Position numbers and translations under genes: made by a program | Source of the DNA: a virus | Length of the DNA: 21,088 nucleotides | Strand: one strand, 5' to 3' | Virus record (IMG/VR): IMGVR_UViG_3300037296_000205 | Location: 1 to 21,088 of that record | Part shown: piece after piece, positions 13,607 through 20,915 of the stretch | Layout: every line of letters begins with the position of its first letter | Numbering within the stretch: position 1 is the first letter of the stretch | The notes under the pieces: model-generated | The model's database searches: none | What the model saw: the letters and a program-made list of their open reading frames with translations, nothing else | What the model was told of the DNA's origin: nothing

Positions 13607-14982
13607 GTGTCGTCGCCTTCTTCGTCGGTTTCGGGTTGTTCTGTCGGTGCTGGCGCGGGTGCCTTGGGCGCGGGCGCGCGGCTGGCATCACGGGCAATCT
13701 CGCGGTCGAGCTGGTCAATGTCGCGGCCCCGGCCTGCAACAACTTCCTCGCGGGATTTCAACCCGACCTCGATAGCGCGGGCGTCCGCCTCTACCTCGTT
13801 TTTCGGATCAACCCACTGCCACCCCGGCGGGACAAAGCGAACGCCGGTAAAGTCGCCGGATGCAGCGCCGCCCGCCTCGATCTCGCCAGAAAGGTCCAGA
13901 ACCTCGATCCAGCGCGCCCAAAGCGGGCGCAGCAACTTGCCCTCGATCAGATATTTTTGCAGCATTTCGGCGCGGCGGCGGAACTCCAACAACCCCACGC
14001 GGGCCGAACTGTAATTCGTCTGTGTCAGATCGCCTGTCAGGGCCTCAAAGGTCAGACCGGCACCCGCCGCAATCTCTCGATCCTGCGCGCGCAGAAACTC
14101 GTTTGCCTGTGCCACCCCTTGCCCCGGCTGTGAAAAGGTCACATCGGCGTTGCCCGGAAGGATGCGCATTGCACCCGGCTCTAGCGCCACATTCAGCGCG
14201 CCACCCTCTTGCTGGCCTTCAAAGCCTGCGAAACTGCCGTCAGGATCACGGACAAAGCCGGTCAGCAGGGCGGCGGTTTTGATCTGCATCAGCAGGGCGT
14301 CGGACGCTTCGTCACGGTCGCGCAGTTTCAGCAGGACGGGTGCCAGCCATGAGAGGCCGCGCACCTGCCCTGCGAAAAGCTGGTCAAAGATGTGCAGCAC
14401 GTCCCGCGCAGGGACGCGCACCGCCGCGCCGTAGGTGACGAAGGGGGTGCCGGGGGCTTCGGGCAGGATGTGATAGGCGGTCACTTCGTCGTCGGCGTCG
14501 AACTCGATACCGGCCACAATGCGCGCGCCGTTGCCCAGATCGCGGTTTATCGTTGGGTCTACCTGTTCGGCTGGCACCAGCCGCAGGCGGATCGCGCCGC
14601 CCCGCGTGATGTGAATGCGGATGAACGCTTCACCATCGCGCACAAGGCCGCGCACGGCGGTCAGCAGGACGGGCAAAATCAACGCCTCGAACTGGTCATT
14701 CAGCATCGCGGCGGTGTCTGTGTTGGGGTGCTCCGCGCGCACCTGCCATCCCTTGCCCACCAGTGCGGACCCCCACGTCTCTACCAGCCGGTTGCCGTAG
14801 GGCGTGTTGAGGTATTGCGCAGCGGCGCGCACCTGCGCAGGGCCGCGCGCCGCAAGAGTCGAGGTTTGGGGCGAGGTCAGGACAGATGCACCATCCCAGC
14901 GCCGCCCGCCGCCGCCTGCGTCAATCTGGCGTTTACGGATCGGTTTTCCGGTGTGGTCGAGAATTTCAAAGGCTTCGCTCAT
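13603..14982 (-). CDS. Portal protein, lambda gpB family
   Basis: A 459-residue portal ring subunit. The features AAAQYLNTPYGNRLVETWGSALVGKGWQV, VRGLVRDGEAFIRI, RLRLVPAEQVDPTI, DVLHIFDQLFAGQVRGLSWLAPVLLKLRDRDEASDALLMQIKTAALLTGFV and SSARVGLLEFRRRAEMLQ are diagnostic of lambda-type portals. The C-terminal 40 residues are Pro/Ala-rich and acidic. The start overlaps the HTH gene stop by 4 nt. It is unrelated to the HK97-type portal of element 1. Confidence 0.95.
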   Translation of the reverse strand: MSEAFEILDHTGKPIRKRQIDAGGGGRRWDGASVLTSPQTSTLAARGPAQVRAAAQYLNTPYGNRLVETWGSALVGKGWQVRAEHPNTDTAAMLNDQFEALILPVLLTAVRGLVRDGEAFIRIHITRGGAIRLRLVPAEQVDPTINRDLGNGARIVAGIEFDADDEVTAYHILPEAPGTPFVTYGAAVRVPARDVLHIFDQLFAGQVRGLSWLAPVLLKLRDRDEASDALLMQIKTAALLTGFVRDPDGSFAGFEGQQEGGALNVALEPGAMRILPGNADVTFSQPGQGVAQANEFLRAQDREIAAGAGLTFEALTGDLTQTNYSSARVGLLEFRRRAEMLQKYLIEGKLLRPLWARWIEVLDLSGEIEAGGAASGDFTGVRFVPPGWQWVDPKNEVEADARAIEVGLKSREEVVAGRGRDIDQLDREIARDASRAPAPKAPAPAPTEQPETDEEGDDT

Positions 14983-15503
14983 TCTTCACCACCCATGGCA
15001 ACTTGAACCTCTAAAATGGCGATTAAGGTTTGGGCTAGAATGGTGCGCAGATTGACAATGCAAAAAGCGGGGCTGGCGCTATAGCTGTCCTCAAACCGCT
15101 TGTTTGTCGCTTCACTCGTTGCCGCGATACTGTCGAAAATATCAGCGGTCCAGCTTCCCGAATTATCACGCCAAAAGATCAGGAAGCGTTCAGCCTCAAA
15201 GGTTGACCGTTGAAAATATGCATTGCCGTCTTCGTCTTCAATCCATTCCTCTACGAGCTTTTTGCCGCACAAGAGCATCCCGACACGGGCCAGATCATCG
15301 CTTTCGGTTGCACGTTTCAGGCGGGCGTGAACGCTCACAAGGATTGTCTCAAAGTCCGAAAACCGCTTCCATCCTTTGACTTGCATAAAGTCAAACAATC
15401 CGGGCTGTCTCACTCTCGTGCGGATTGTCTCGCGGGGTTCACCAGCGATTTCCGCAACTTCGCGGATTAGCATCGGCTTAAACCGCAATCCCTTATCAGT
15501 CAT
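14979..15503 (-). CDS. Helix-turn-helix regulator (homologue of the element 1 gene at 1444-1878)
   Basis: The product has 174 residues. The N-terminal IREVAEIAGEPRETIRTRVRQPG is a helix-turn-helix, followed by a wing-like segment (WKRFSDFETILVSVHARL). The C-terminal half includes FLIFWRDNSGSWTADIFDS and NLRTILAQTLIAILEVQ, comparable in pattern and position with parts of the element 1 regulator. The start at 15503 is set by GGAGA 6 nt upstream; the longer frame begins with TTG. It heads the portal-capsid-gpW-int gene run and a large dyad lies directly upstream, so it may control those genes. Confidence 0.75.
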   Translation of the reverse strand: MTDKGLRFKPMLIREVAEIAGEPRETIRTRVRQPGLFDFMQVKGWKRFSDFETILVSVHARLKRATESDDLARVGMLLCGKKLVEEWIEDEDGNAYFQRSTFEAERFLIFWRDNSGSWTADIFDSIAATSEATNKRFEDSYSASPAFCIVNLRTILAQTLIAILEVQVAMGGEE

Positions 15504-15666
15504 AACCGTCTCCAAAAGTGTTGGTGCGCCACCTGTTTAATCTCTTTTAACAGAATTTAGGTGATGCGCAACCTTTTTTCACGATCAGACCACCGGCACC
15601 TCTGTGTCACCCGACAACGCGCGGTAAAGATTGAGCAAAATGAGGTTTGGGAGCGTCATTCACAGA
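15504..15666. promoter_or_regulatory. Intergenic dyad upstream of the HTH-portal-capsid operon
   Basis: The arms TGCGC-CACCTGTTTAA (15525-15540) and TTTTAACAG...AGGTG..TGCGCA (15545-15570) form an imperfect dyad with matching blocks CTGTT/AACAG, CACCT/AGGTG and TGCGC/GCGCA. It lies 22 nt before the HTH start codon in AT-rich DNA, a good place for a promoter and operator. No confident -35/-10 pair is seen. The rest of the interval holds nothing I can identify. Confidence 0.4.
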
Positions 15667-16023
15667 TCAGGGTTCCATCGCCATGAGCTTTTCGACCTCA
15701 ACGGCAACGGCTTCACTCACTCCGACCAACGCGCTGCGATATTCTTGGCAGTTCGGTGATGCGTTGCAATCATCCACAACCATTTCCAGTGCTTTGACCA
15801 AGTTATTCAAATGAAGAACGGTTAAGTAAAAAGGCTCAAGGTCTTTTCTCTTTGGCGTATGTGATTGCTGTGGGTTGGTCGGCGCGGCGGATTGGTCCAC
15901 ACCATCTGAGGTTATGAACAACGGCTCACCCCGCGCCAGCGCTGTCGCAGGGTCATAGAGCATATTCAGGTTGAGCCGCATTGTTGTGGCGTCTTGCGGT
16001 GTCGGCATTGTGTAGTTTTTCAT
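15667..16023 (-). CDS. Small hypothetical protein of the regulatory operon
   Basis: The product has 118 residues. The start at 16023 is chosen for GGAAG upstream and the 4-nt overlap with the preceding stop. The first 70 residues are polar; the last 50 are helical (EPFYLTVLHLNNLVKALEMVV, SALVGVSEAVAVEVEKLMAME). The position and helical tail resemble the small genes of element 1 (1954-2381). No function assigned. Confidence 0.65.
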   Translation of the reverse strand: MKNYTMPTPQDATTMRLNLNMLYDPATALARGEPLFITSDGVDQSAAPTNPQQSHTPKRKDLEPFYLTVLHLNNLVKALEMVVDDCNASPNCQEYRSALVGVSEAVAVEVEKLMAMEP

Positions 16024-16352
16024 TGCTTCCGCGCCCCCATGATGGTTTCTTCCTCGCGGTTGAGGCCCCAATCAAAGCCATCCACGATGGTTTCAATCTG
16101 CGCGTCAACTTCTGTTGAATAGGTGGACAGAATTGACCAAAGCGCGCCGTTGAAACCGGCACTTGGTACGCTGCCCCCATTGTTCTGGAACAGTACCTCG
16201 CGGCAATCGTCGATCCTTTCCATGAGCGCAATCTTCTCTTGCGCCCGCGCCATCCACTCGCGTTCTGTCAGGCTTTCAACGGGTGAAAGCGTCTTCATGT
16301 ATTTGATTTCAGGCAAGCCGGTATCGGCCCCTGTCTCGGGGGTGTCTGTCAT
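16020..16352 (-). CDS. Small hypothetical protein of the regulatory operon
   Basis: A 110-residue acidic protein without recognised motifs. AAAGGAT precedes the ATG, 22 nt after the Arc-type gene. Predicted mainly helical (TEREWMARAQEKIALMERIDDCREVLF). It occupies the first slot after the Arc gene, like 2166-2381 in element 1, but no clear similarity is seen. Confidence 0.68.
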   Translation of the reverse strand: MTDTPETGADTGLPEIKYMKTLSPVESLTEREWMARAQEKIALMERIDDCREVLFQNNGGSVPSAGFNGALWSILSTYSTEVDAQIETIVDGFDWGLNREEETIMGARKQ

Positions 16353-16374
16353 GGTCTATCCTTTCGAGGTTGAT

Positions 16375-16530
16375 TTAAGCCGTTTCGGCTTCGTCTAGGC
16401 GCGCCATCCTTTCGCGGATCGCGCGGATGATTTCGCTGTTTTGAGAGGATGCGTTTGCCGCCGCCTGTGCAGCAATCCAGTCCTTTAGTTCAGGCGGCAA
16501 GCGCATTTGAAATTGAATGTTCGATGCCAT
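16375..16530 (-). CDS. Arc-type ribbon-helix-helix repressor (minus-strand partner)
   Basis: The product has 51 residues. NIQFQMRLPPELKDWIAAQ is followed by ASSQNSEIIRAIRERM, almost identical to the element 1 protein at 2396-2551 and different mainly at the C-terminal tail. The order strand-helix-helix is that of Arc. AGGTG lies 5 nt before the ATG. It is transcribed from the conserved TTGACG/GATAGT promoter. Near-identity with element 1 suggests that each repressor could act on the other element's operator. Confidence 0.88.
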   Translation of the reverse strand: MASNIQFQMRLPPELKDWIAAQAAANASSQNSEIIRAIRERMARLDEAETA

Positions 16531-16631
16531 TTTTTCACCTCATCATATCATATGGCGACTATCGCCATTTGATATGATTGCGTCAAGGGTAAAAGCATAT
16601 CAAAAAGCGATGATCTCAAAAGGATATGCGA
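16531..16631. promoter_or_regulatory. Divergent promoter/operator region of element 2
   Basis: The minus promoter is TTGACG (16586-16581), a 17-bp spacer and GATAGT (16563-16558), the -10 lying within the palindrome GGCGACTATCGCC (16554-16566). A second, imperfect site GCGATGATCTC (16607-16617) precedes the plus-strand Arc gene. Compared with element 1 the palindrome arm changed on both sides (T..A to G..C), which preserves symmetry and supports function. Confidence 0.75.
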
Positions 16632-16901
16632 ATGACTGATTCACCAAGTAGAAAACAAGATCAATTTATTGTTCGTTTTCCAGACGGTATGCGAGAGGCG
16701 GTCAAGGAACGCGCGGCAAAAGATGGACGTAGTATGAACGCGCAGATCATTCACGCCTTGGATTTTTATTTTTTGTATGGGCCTGAAGAAGGAAAAGATG
16801 CAAACCAGTCAATCCATGGTATGGACACAACTTCTAGGGCAATTCTGAAAGATATTCAGAAAAGACTGATAGCCTTAGAAAATCGCTTTGAAAGAAAATG
16901 A
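16632..16901 (+). CDS. Arc-type ribbon-helix-helix repressor (plus strand)
   Basis: The product has 89 residues. QDQFIVRFPDGMREAVKERAAKDGRSMNAQIIHALDFYF is the Arc-type domain, followed by a helical tail (RAILKDIQKRLIALENRFERK) suited to oligomerisation. The start at 16632 has AAAAGGA upstream; an ATG two codons earlier is too close to it. The paralogue at 2651-2932 shares the core. It is the only plus-strand gene of element 2 and presumably holds the satellite silent. Confidence 0.88.
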   Translation: MTDSPSRKQDQFIVRFPDGMREAVKERAAKDGRSMNAQIIHALDFYFLYGPEEGKDANQSIHGMDTTSRAILKDIQKRLIALENRFERK

Positions 16902-17073
16902 TGTATGGCCCGTCCTGCGGGGCCGTGTCCAGTTTCTGGACATGGCTTTGTAAAATTTGTGCGCCACGCTCCACAAAGGATCAAAGCCGCGCACTGTCGA
17001 GGTTTACCCACTCACCGACTAACGGGACCATATTTCGCGAACAAGGAAGCGAGGGCATGGCCTGCCCTGTCTC
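16902..17073. other. Non-coding gap between convergent genes, with a hairpin
   Basis: TGTCCAG (16926-16932) and CTGGACA (16936-16942) form a tight 7-bp hairpin 25 nt after the plus-strand Arc stop, but without a T-run. It may end that transcript or the terL transcript from the other side. Nothing else is recognised. It corresponds in position to 2933-3279 of element 1, without sequence likeness. Confidence 0.4.
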
Positions 17074-18852
17074 TTATCGTGCCATCCAGCTTGATTTCAG
17101 GACCGGCGCGGGGGCCTTCACCGGACCTTCGGCACGGGCCAGCGACACGCGCAGGGCGTCCCAATCGGGCCGGATGATCTGGCGCGCGGCCAATGCGTAG
17201 ACCAGGCAATCCAGACCTTCGGCGCGCCGCCCTGGTATCCGCTCGAAACTGCGCACCGGCTGGCCCCGCTTGTACCGCAGAACCGCCTTTTCGCTTGCAA
17301 CTTGCTCGTACCAGACGCGGGGCAAATCATCAGACACGCGAATTGACCCGCCGCGCGATAAGCGGGCAAATAGCTGCGATTTTGCGGTGTCCACCCCGAC
17401 AATCCAAAGCCGCGCGCCGGTCTTTGTCTTTGAGCCTGCGCGCTCGATCAAGGGCCGGTTGCCAGCGGCCCCCTTGATCGCCACCACCTTGCGGCGGGTG
17501 CGCGGCATAGCGAAAGCGGTAACCCGGTGCATGGTCGTACCGTCGCCAGCATCCACCGCCAAGGCGTCGACCCCGATTTTGCCGCCCAGATCGTGCGGGA
17601 ACCGCTCGCGCAGGGATGCATCAAGGCTGGCCCATGTGGTATCGTCGTCCCACTCGCCCCAGATCACACGATGCCCCAGAACGTAGGCTGTGCCGCTCTC
17701 TGCCCAGCCTATATAGGTCAGCTCTAGGCGGTCGTGCTGCACGTCACAGCCTACGGACAGGGCCAGCACGTCCGCAGGCACCGCGTCCAGCCCGAACGCC
17801 TCGCCCCGCTGCGCTAGGCTTTCGTCGTCCAGCTCCTCGCCCTCGCCACGCCAGCCCTCGCCCAGAATGGTATTCACGAAGGTTTGCAGCGTCGAGGGAT
17901 CATCCTTGGCGCCTATAAATTCAATCGCCAGCCGCGCCCAGCTTGCGTTGAGGTGCAGCGACACAAGCGCGTTCATCTTGAACCCGGCATGGCCCTTGAT
18001 TTCGGGCCGTGTGGCGCGCCACTCGCCCGCCTCTACCATCGCCGGTTTGCAGGTCTCTGCAATCTCGGCCGTGCAATGCGGACAGCGCCAGCGGGCCGTT
18101 TCCGGCGCGCCATCATCCCAGATAATCGCGTCCCAGAGGATCTCCGAAAAGGTGCCGCATTCCGGGCAAGGCACCTCGAAAATGCGCATATCGGATTGCG
18201 CATAGGCGCGCAGGACGTGGCTTGTATCTTCATGCACGGGCGTAGACCCCAGCACAATCTTGCGGTCTGGAAAGGACAAGGTGCGCCGCTCTGCCAGCAC
18301 AATGGGCGAACCTTCAGCCGTTGCGGCCATCCCGTCCGCTTCGTCGATGAACAAAATTCGTACGTTGTGCCTGCGCAGGTTGCGCGGGGCCTTTGCCGCA
18401 ACCACTTTGAGCGAACCGCCCGGGAAGCGCCGCGACAAAAGCGTGTTGCGATCGCCGTCCTCTCGATCATCTGACAGCGCCTTGGCAACCACTGGTGATT
18501 CCGCAAATATCGGCTCAACATCGCTCACCACATAGTCGCGGCAATCGGATTCAGCGGGCAGCAGGCACAGAATAGGCGCAGGCTCATTAGCGACGAAGGA
18601 CGCCACCGCCGATGTGAGAAGGGTTGTGAACCCTACGCGAACCGGCTTCACCAGCGTCACCCGCTCTAAATCAGGGTCGCCAATGGCGTCCGCTATCTCG
18701 CGTTGAAAGGGCCAGAGCTGCACCGGCCCCGGCTGTGCGCTCACCCCTTCGGGCAGGACCACATGGCCCTCGATCCATTCAGACAGGCGCAGGCGGGGTG
18801 CGGGGATCAAAGAGCGCAGGGCGTTGCGCGATACCTGTTCAATCGTCGGCAT
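17074..18852 (-). CDS. terL: Terminase large subunit, lambda GpA family
   Basis: A 592-residue packaging ATPase-nuclease. The variant Walker A is KPVRVGFTT (69-77), Walker B ILFIDEAD (166-173) and the coupling motif LGSTP (about 201). A zinc ribbon (C229, C232, C257, C260) lies between the halves. The nuclease has SVGCDVQHD with Asp about 370 and ALAVDAGDG later, and GRRAEGLDCLVYALAA near the end. ATG 18852 has GGAG 7 nt upstream and overlaps terS by 14 nt; an upstream in-frame TTG is less likely. It is the last gene of the far-end operon, convergent with Arc(+). Confidence 0.95.
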   Translation of the reverse strand: MPTIEQVSRNALRSLIPAPRLRLSEWIEGHVVLPEGVSAQPGPVQLWPFQREIADAIGDPDLERVTLVKPVRVGFTTLLTSAVASFVANEPAPILCLLPAESDCRDYVVSDVEPIFAESPVVAKALSDDREDGDRNTLLSRRFPGGSLKVVAAKAPRNLRRHNVRILFIDEADGMAATAEGSPIVLAERRTLSFPDRKIVLGSTPVHEDTSHVLRAYAQSDMRIFEVPCPECGTFSEILWDAIIWDDGAPETARWRCPHCTAEIAETCKPAMVEAGEWRATRPEIKGHAGFKMNALVSLHLNASWARLAIEFIGAKDDPSTLQTFVNTILGEGWRGEGEELDDESLAQRGEAFGLDAVPADVLALSVGCDVQHDRLELTYIGWAESGTAYVLGHRVIWGEWDDDTTWASLDASLRERFPHDLGGKIGVDALAVDAGDGTTMHRVTAFAMPRTRRKVVAIKGAAGNRPLIERAGSKTKTGARLWIVGVDTAKSQLFARLSRGGSIRVSDDLPRVWYEQVASEKAVLRYKRGQPVRSFERIPGRRAEGLDCLVYALAARQIIRPDWDALRVSLARAEGPVKAPAPVLKSSWMAR

Positions 18853-19345
18853 TGCCAAGCTCCGTCAGGGTGTCACGCAAGGCGCGGTCAAAGGCTTGCA
18901 CGGTGCTGGCCTCGATCAACGGCAGATCGGCGCGGATGCGCGCAGGGATCGCCATGAGACGCGCGCGAAGCTGGCGCAGAATGTCGGACCACGCCCGCTC
19001 CACCTCGCCCGCCTCTACCAGCTCACCGCGCAGCTTTTGGTTCTTGATCGCCATGCTATCGGCTTGCTCTTTCGCCAGCCGCGCCCGCTCCGTTGTCAGG
19101 GAGGTCACTTGATCCTCACCGCCGCGCCCGGATGCGGTGCCGCGCAGGTGTGTGACATAGGCACGGACAGTCGCGGCGAGGTCATAGGCGTCTTTGCTGT
19201 AATGCACCGCGATGCCCCGTTTTTTCAGCTCCGAAAGCATGGCGGGCGAGATGCCCAGCAGGTCACAAAGGTCAGCGCCGCCGATGCGGTGGACCATCTG
19301 CCCACCATCGCCCAACGGAAGCTCGTTCAAAATTCTCAATTTCAA
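18839..19345 (-). CDS. terS: Terminase small subunit, Nu1-like
   Basis: Up to 168 residues. A winged-helix segment (GGADLCDLLGISPAMLSELKKRGI) is followed by the Nu1-type helix TTERARLAKEQADSMAIKNQKLRGELVEAGEVERAWSDILRQLRARLMAIPARI. It should recognise the element's cos site and guide TerL. The start is uncertain: TTG at 19345, another TTG two codons in with AAGGGG well placed, or ATG at 19297 (152 aa). It overlaps terL by 14 nt. This gene type is missing or relic in element 1. Confidence 0.88.
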   Translation of the reverse strand: MKLRILNELPLGDGGQMVHRIGGADLCDLLGISPAMLSELKKRGIAVHYSKDAYDLAATVRAYVTHLRGTASGRGGEDQVTSLTTERARLAKEQADSMAIKNQKLRGELVEAGEVERAWSDILRQLRARLMAIPARIRADLPLIEASTVQAFDRALRDTLTELGNADD

Positions 19346-19425
19346 CCCCTTGTATTTACTTGCAAAGCCCGAACTCTCGGGGTGCGAATTACCCGCGCAC
19401 GGGGGGTGCCGGAAGGACCCGCGAC

Positions 19426-19704
19426 CTATGCGCTGCCCTCGGGCGGTGTGAATGCCAGAGAATAGGCGGAAGCGGATGGAAGGTTGCGCACCATATCGGC
19501 GGCACCTTCTAGGCGCAGTGCAGCCATGCGACCACCCAACGAAGCTGCCATCTCGGATGCGACCTGCGCACTCGCACCGGCGAGCACAGCCTGAAGGTTA
19601 GCGCCCGTCTCTGACATGGCGTAGAGCATGGCCTGTGCAACATACGATGCGGCCAGCTCTGCGGCTTTCTGGTCGCGGTCCATATTGTCTTTGTTCGGCT
19701 TCAT
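19426..19704 (-). CDS. Small Ala-rich helical hypothetical protein
   Basis: The product has 92 residues. GAGGAG 6 nt before ATG 19704 sets the start; the longer frame begins with TTG. A helical, alanine-rich centre (KAAELAASYVAQAMLYAM, AQVASEMAASLGGRMAALRL) lacks charged DNA-binding features. It stands just upstream of terS and downstream of a 54-aa frame. Not recognised. Confidence 0.6.
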   Translation of the reverse strand: MKPNKDNMDRDQKAAELAASYVAQAMLYAMSETGANLQAVLAGASAQVASEMAASLGGRMAALRLEGAADMVRNLPSASAYSLAFTPPEGSA

Positions 19705-19718
19705 TCTGTTCTCCTCTC

Positions 19719-19883
19719 TCAAATTCGGCTGGCAATCTGGTCCAGCTCGTGCGCTATCTCGCTCTTTTCCTCGTGGAACCTATGCGGATCGCGGTGGCAC
19801 ACTGTGAGGCAACGGACGCGATGGACTATCTCGCGGATGCGCTCGCCAATGTGTTCGAAGTCGTCTCTCTTTTTTTCTTTCAT
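19719..19883 (-). CDS. Small charged hypothetical protein
   Basis: About 54 residues from ATG 19883 (MKEKKRDDFEHIGERI...), with a purine-rich GAGAG upstream. The frame is open further to 19961 but with weaker starts. The sequence is rich in His, Arg and Glu (VHRVRCLTVCHRDPHRFHEEK) with two Cys. It might bind metal, but no family is recognised. Confidence 0.5.
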   Translation of the reverse strand: MKEKKRDDFEHIGERIREIVHRVRCLTVCHRDPHRFHEEKSEIAHELDQIASRI

Positions 19884-19947
19884 CTCGCGTCTCTCTATAT
19901 CTACCCCCTGCTCAATGGTGAGGGTTTGAGCTGAGGGCATAGGGCGA

Positions 19948-20136
19948 CTAAGGCCGGGCAATGCCCAACCCGTCCCCAGCCCTCAACGTGAAGTCCTTGC
20001 TCAACGGAGCCGGGCCATCGCATTGGGCGCACAGGTCGCAGCGTTCGCGCCTGTGCTTGCTCACTTCTTCACCGCTGAACGCAGCGGCAGGACCTAAGGG
20101 ATTGAGCTTTCGGGCTCCCTTTGCGCTTTGGTCCAC
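19948..20136 (-). CDS. Uncertain small frame with clustered cysteines
   Basis: A 62-residue frame starting with GTG immediately after an in-frame TGA, without a good Shine-Dalgarno. It contains RRERCDLCAQCD, a possible small zinc site. Without a binding site or a counterpart in element 1, it may be non-coding. The interval 19884-20199 otherwise holds nothing I can identify. Confidence 0.25.
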   Translation of the reverse strand: MDQSAKGARKLNPLGPAAAFSGEEVSKHRRERCDLCAQCDGPAPLSKDFTLRAGDGLGIARP

Positions 20137-20199
20137 TCAAGATAACGCAGATACATGGGGTGCCTCTCCAGTCGTCCGAAAACACCGCACGGACGCGGA

Positions 20200-20454
20200 T
20201 TAGGCGGCGTCTGCCCCTTTCGTTGTTTCGATCAATTCAATGTCGTCTGGCCCGGTGTCGGTATCGTCACCAAACCGGCTCTCATTTATCAGCTTCTCAA
20301 TGATCGGTTGTTGACGTGCTGTAGGCTTCCACTTCGGGTTCTTGGCTTGGCGCAAGATCGAACGGGCGAAGTTTACGCTCCACTGATCACCGTGACCTCG
20401 TGAGACGTGCTTTAGATGGTAGAGCTGTTCTTCGAGCTGGGCTTCGGTGATCAT
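20200..20454 (-). CDS. Conserved small protein of the right-end pair
   Basis: The product has 84 residues. The centre WSVNFARSILRQAKNPKWKPTARQQPIIEKLI aligns with the element 1 protein at 9638-9898; the tail is acidic (DDTDTGPDDIELIE). Its ATG overlaps the stop of the preceding gene by 4 nt, exactly as in element 1. Conservation of this pair between elements with different heads shows that it belongs to the chassis, not to the head module. Confidence 0.78.
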   Translation of the reverse strand: MITEAQLEEQLYHLKHVSRGHGDQWSVNFARSILRQAKNPKWKPTARQQPIIEKLINESRFGDDTDTGPDDIELIETTKGADAA

Positions 20455-20687
20455 CGGACCGGCTCCCCCTCATAGATACCGTAGAGGGCAGCGTTGGCGA
20501 TTTTGTAGGCTTGTTCGTCGTCGAGGGTTACAAGCGAGGCATAGGCCAGCTTGGCTCGTTCCTCCGGTTTGAGGCGCGCCATCAGTACGATGATCAAACC
20601 ATTCCAAGCCTCAGACGTGCCGAGGGTGAGGACAAAGCCCAATGCTTTAATAGCGCGTTTGTGGCGGGTCTTGGCATACAAAGACAT
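20451..20687 (-). CDS. C-terminal part of an attP-spanning gene (164 aa predicted in the element 2 circle)
   Basis: From ATG 20687 it encodes 78 residues closely matching the element 1 protein (MSLYAK-RHKRA-K-LG-VLT-GT). There is no Shine-Dalgarno before this ATG. The frame continues open upstream for 76 codons to the right core, with no ATG, GTG or TTG, and then into chromosomal DNA where TGA soon follows. Joined at the core to the left end of element 2 it gains ATG 10366-10364 and a binding site. I infer that the full protein is made only from the excised circle. Function unknown. Confidence 0.8.
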   Translation of the reverse strand: MSLYAKTRHKRAIKALGFVLTLGTSEAWNGLIIVLMARLKPEERAKLAYASLVTLDDEQAYKIANAALYGIYEGEPVR

Positions 20688-20752
20688 TGCGTTGCGGCGC
20701 TGTTTTGCTGTATTGTTCTCGGAAAGCTGTGAGGCTTTTTTTAAAGACTTTG

Positions 20753-20790
20753 CCCCGGATGCGCCCGCCAGCGCTTCGGGGTTTTCTTTT
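20753..20790 (+). terminator. Plus-strand intrinsic terminator at the right end of element 2
   Basis: CCCCGGA (20753-20759) pairs with TTCGGGG (20775-20781), with an inner GCGC/GCGC stem and one bulged T, followed by TTTTCTTTT (20782-20790). It overlaps the codons of the conserved AKEN segment in the minus-strand frame, as in element 1. It would stop plus-strand transcripts before they reach the attachment site. Confidence 0.62.
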
Positions 20791-20806
20791 GCCGAAATGT
20801 AAGATG

Positions 20807-20870
20807 TGTGTCCCGTTTGCGTTTCTAACCCATTGATCTGATTAGGCCCGAAACAGGTTATTGTGTCCCG
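20807..20870 (+). repeat. Putative integrase arm sites, right arm of element 2
   Basis: Two exact TGTGTCCCG copies (20807-20815 and 20862-20870) lie 101 and 46 bp from the core, in the same orientation as the copies in the left arm (10402-10431). They are candidate high-affinity sites of the second integrase. Confidence 0.6.
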
Positions 20871-20915
20871 TCCACTTACTTGTTTTGTTTGGGAAATTTG
20901 GGGATATTGGCTTTT

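Larger units (their letters stand above)
20688..20915 (-). other. Open 5' part of the attP-spanning gene, detached from its start
   Basis: The 228 nt equal exactly 76 sense codons in frame with the 78-aa gene. They encode SQYPQISQTKQ near the core and ISAKENPEALAGASGAK nearer the end; AKEN and the following basic stretch recur in element 1. Two TGTGTCCCG arm-like repeats lie inside, so coding and recombination signals overlap. Confidence 0.7.
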
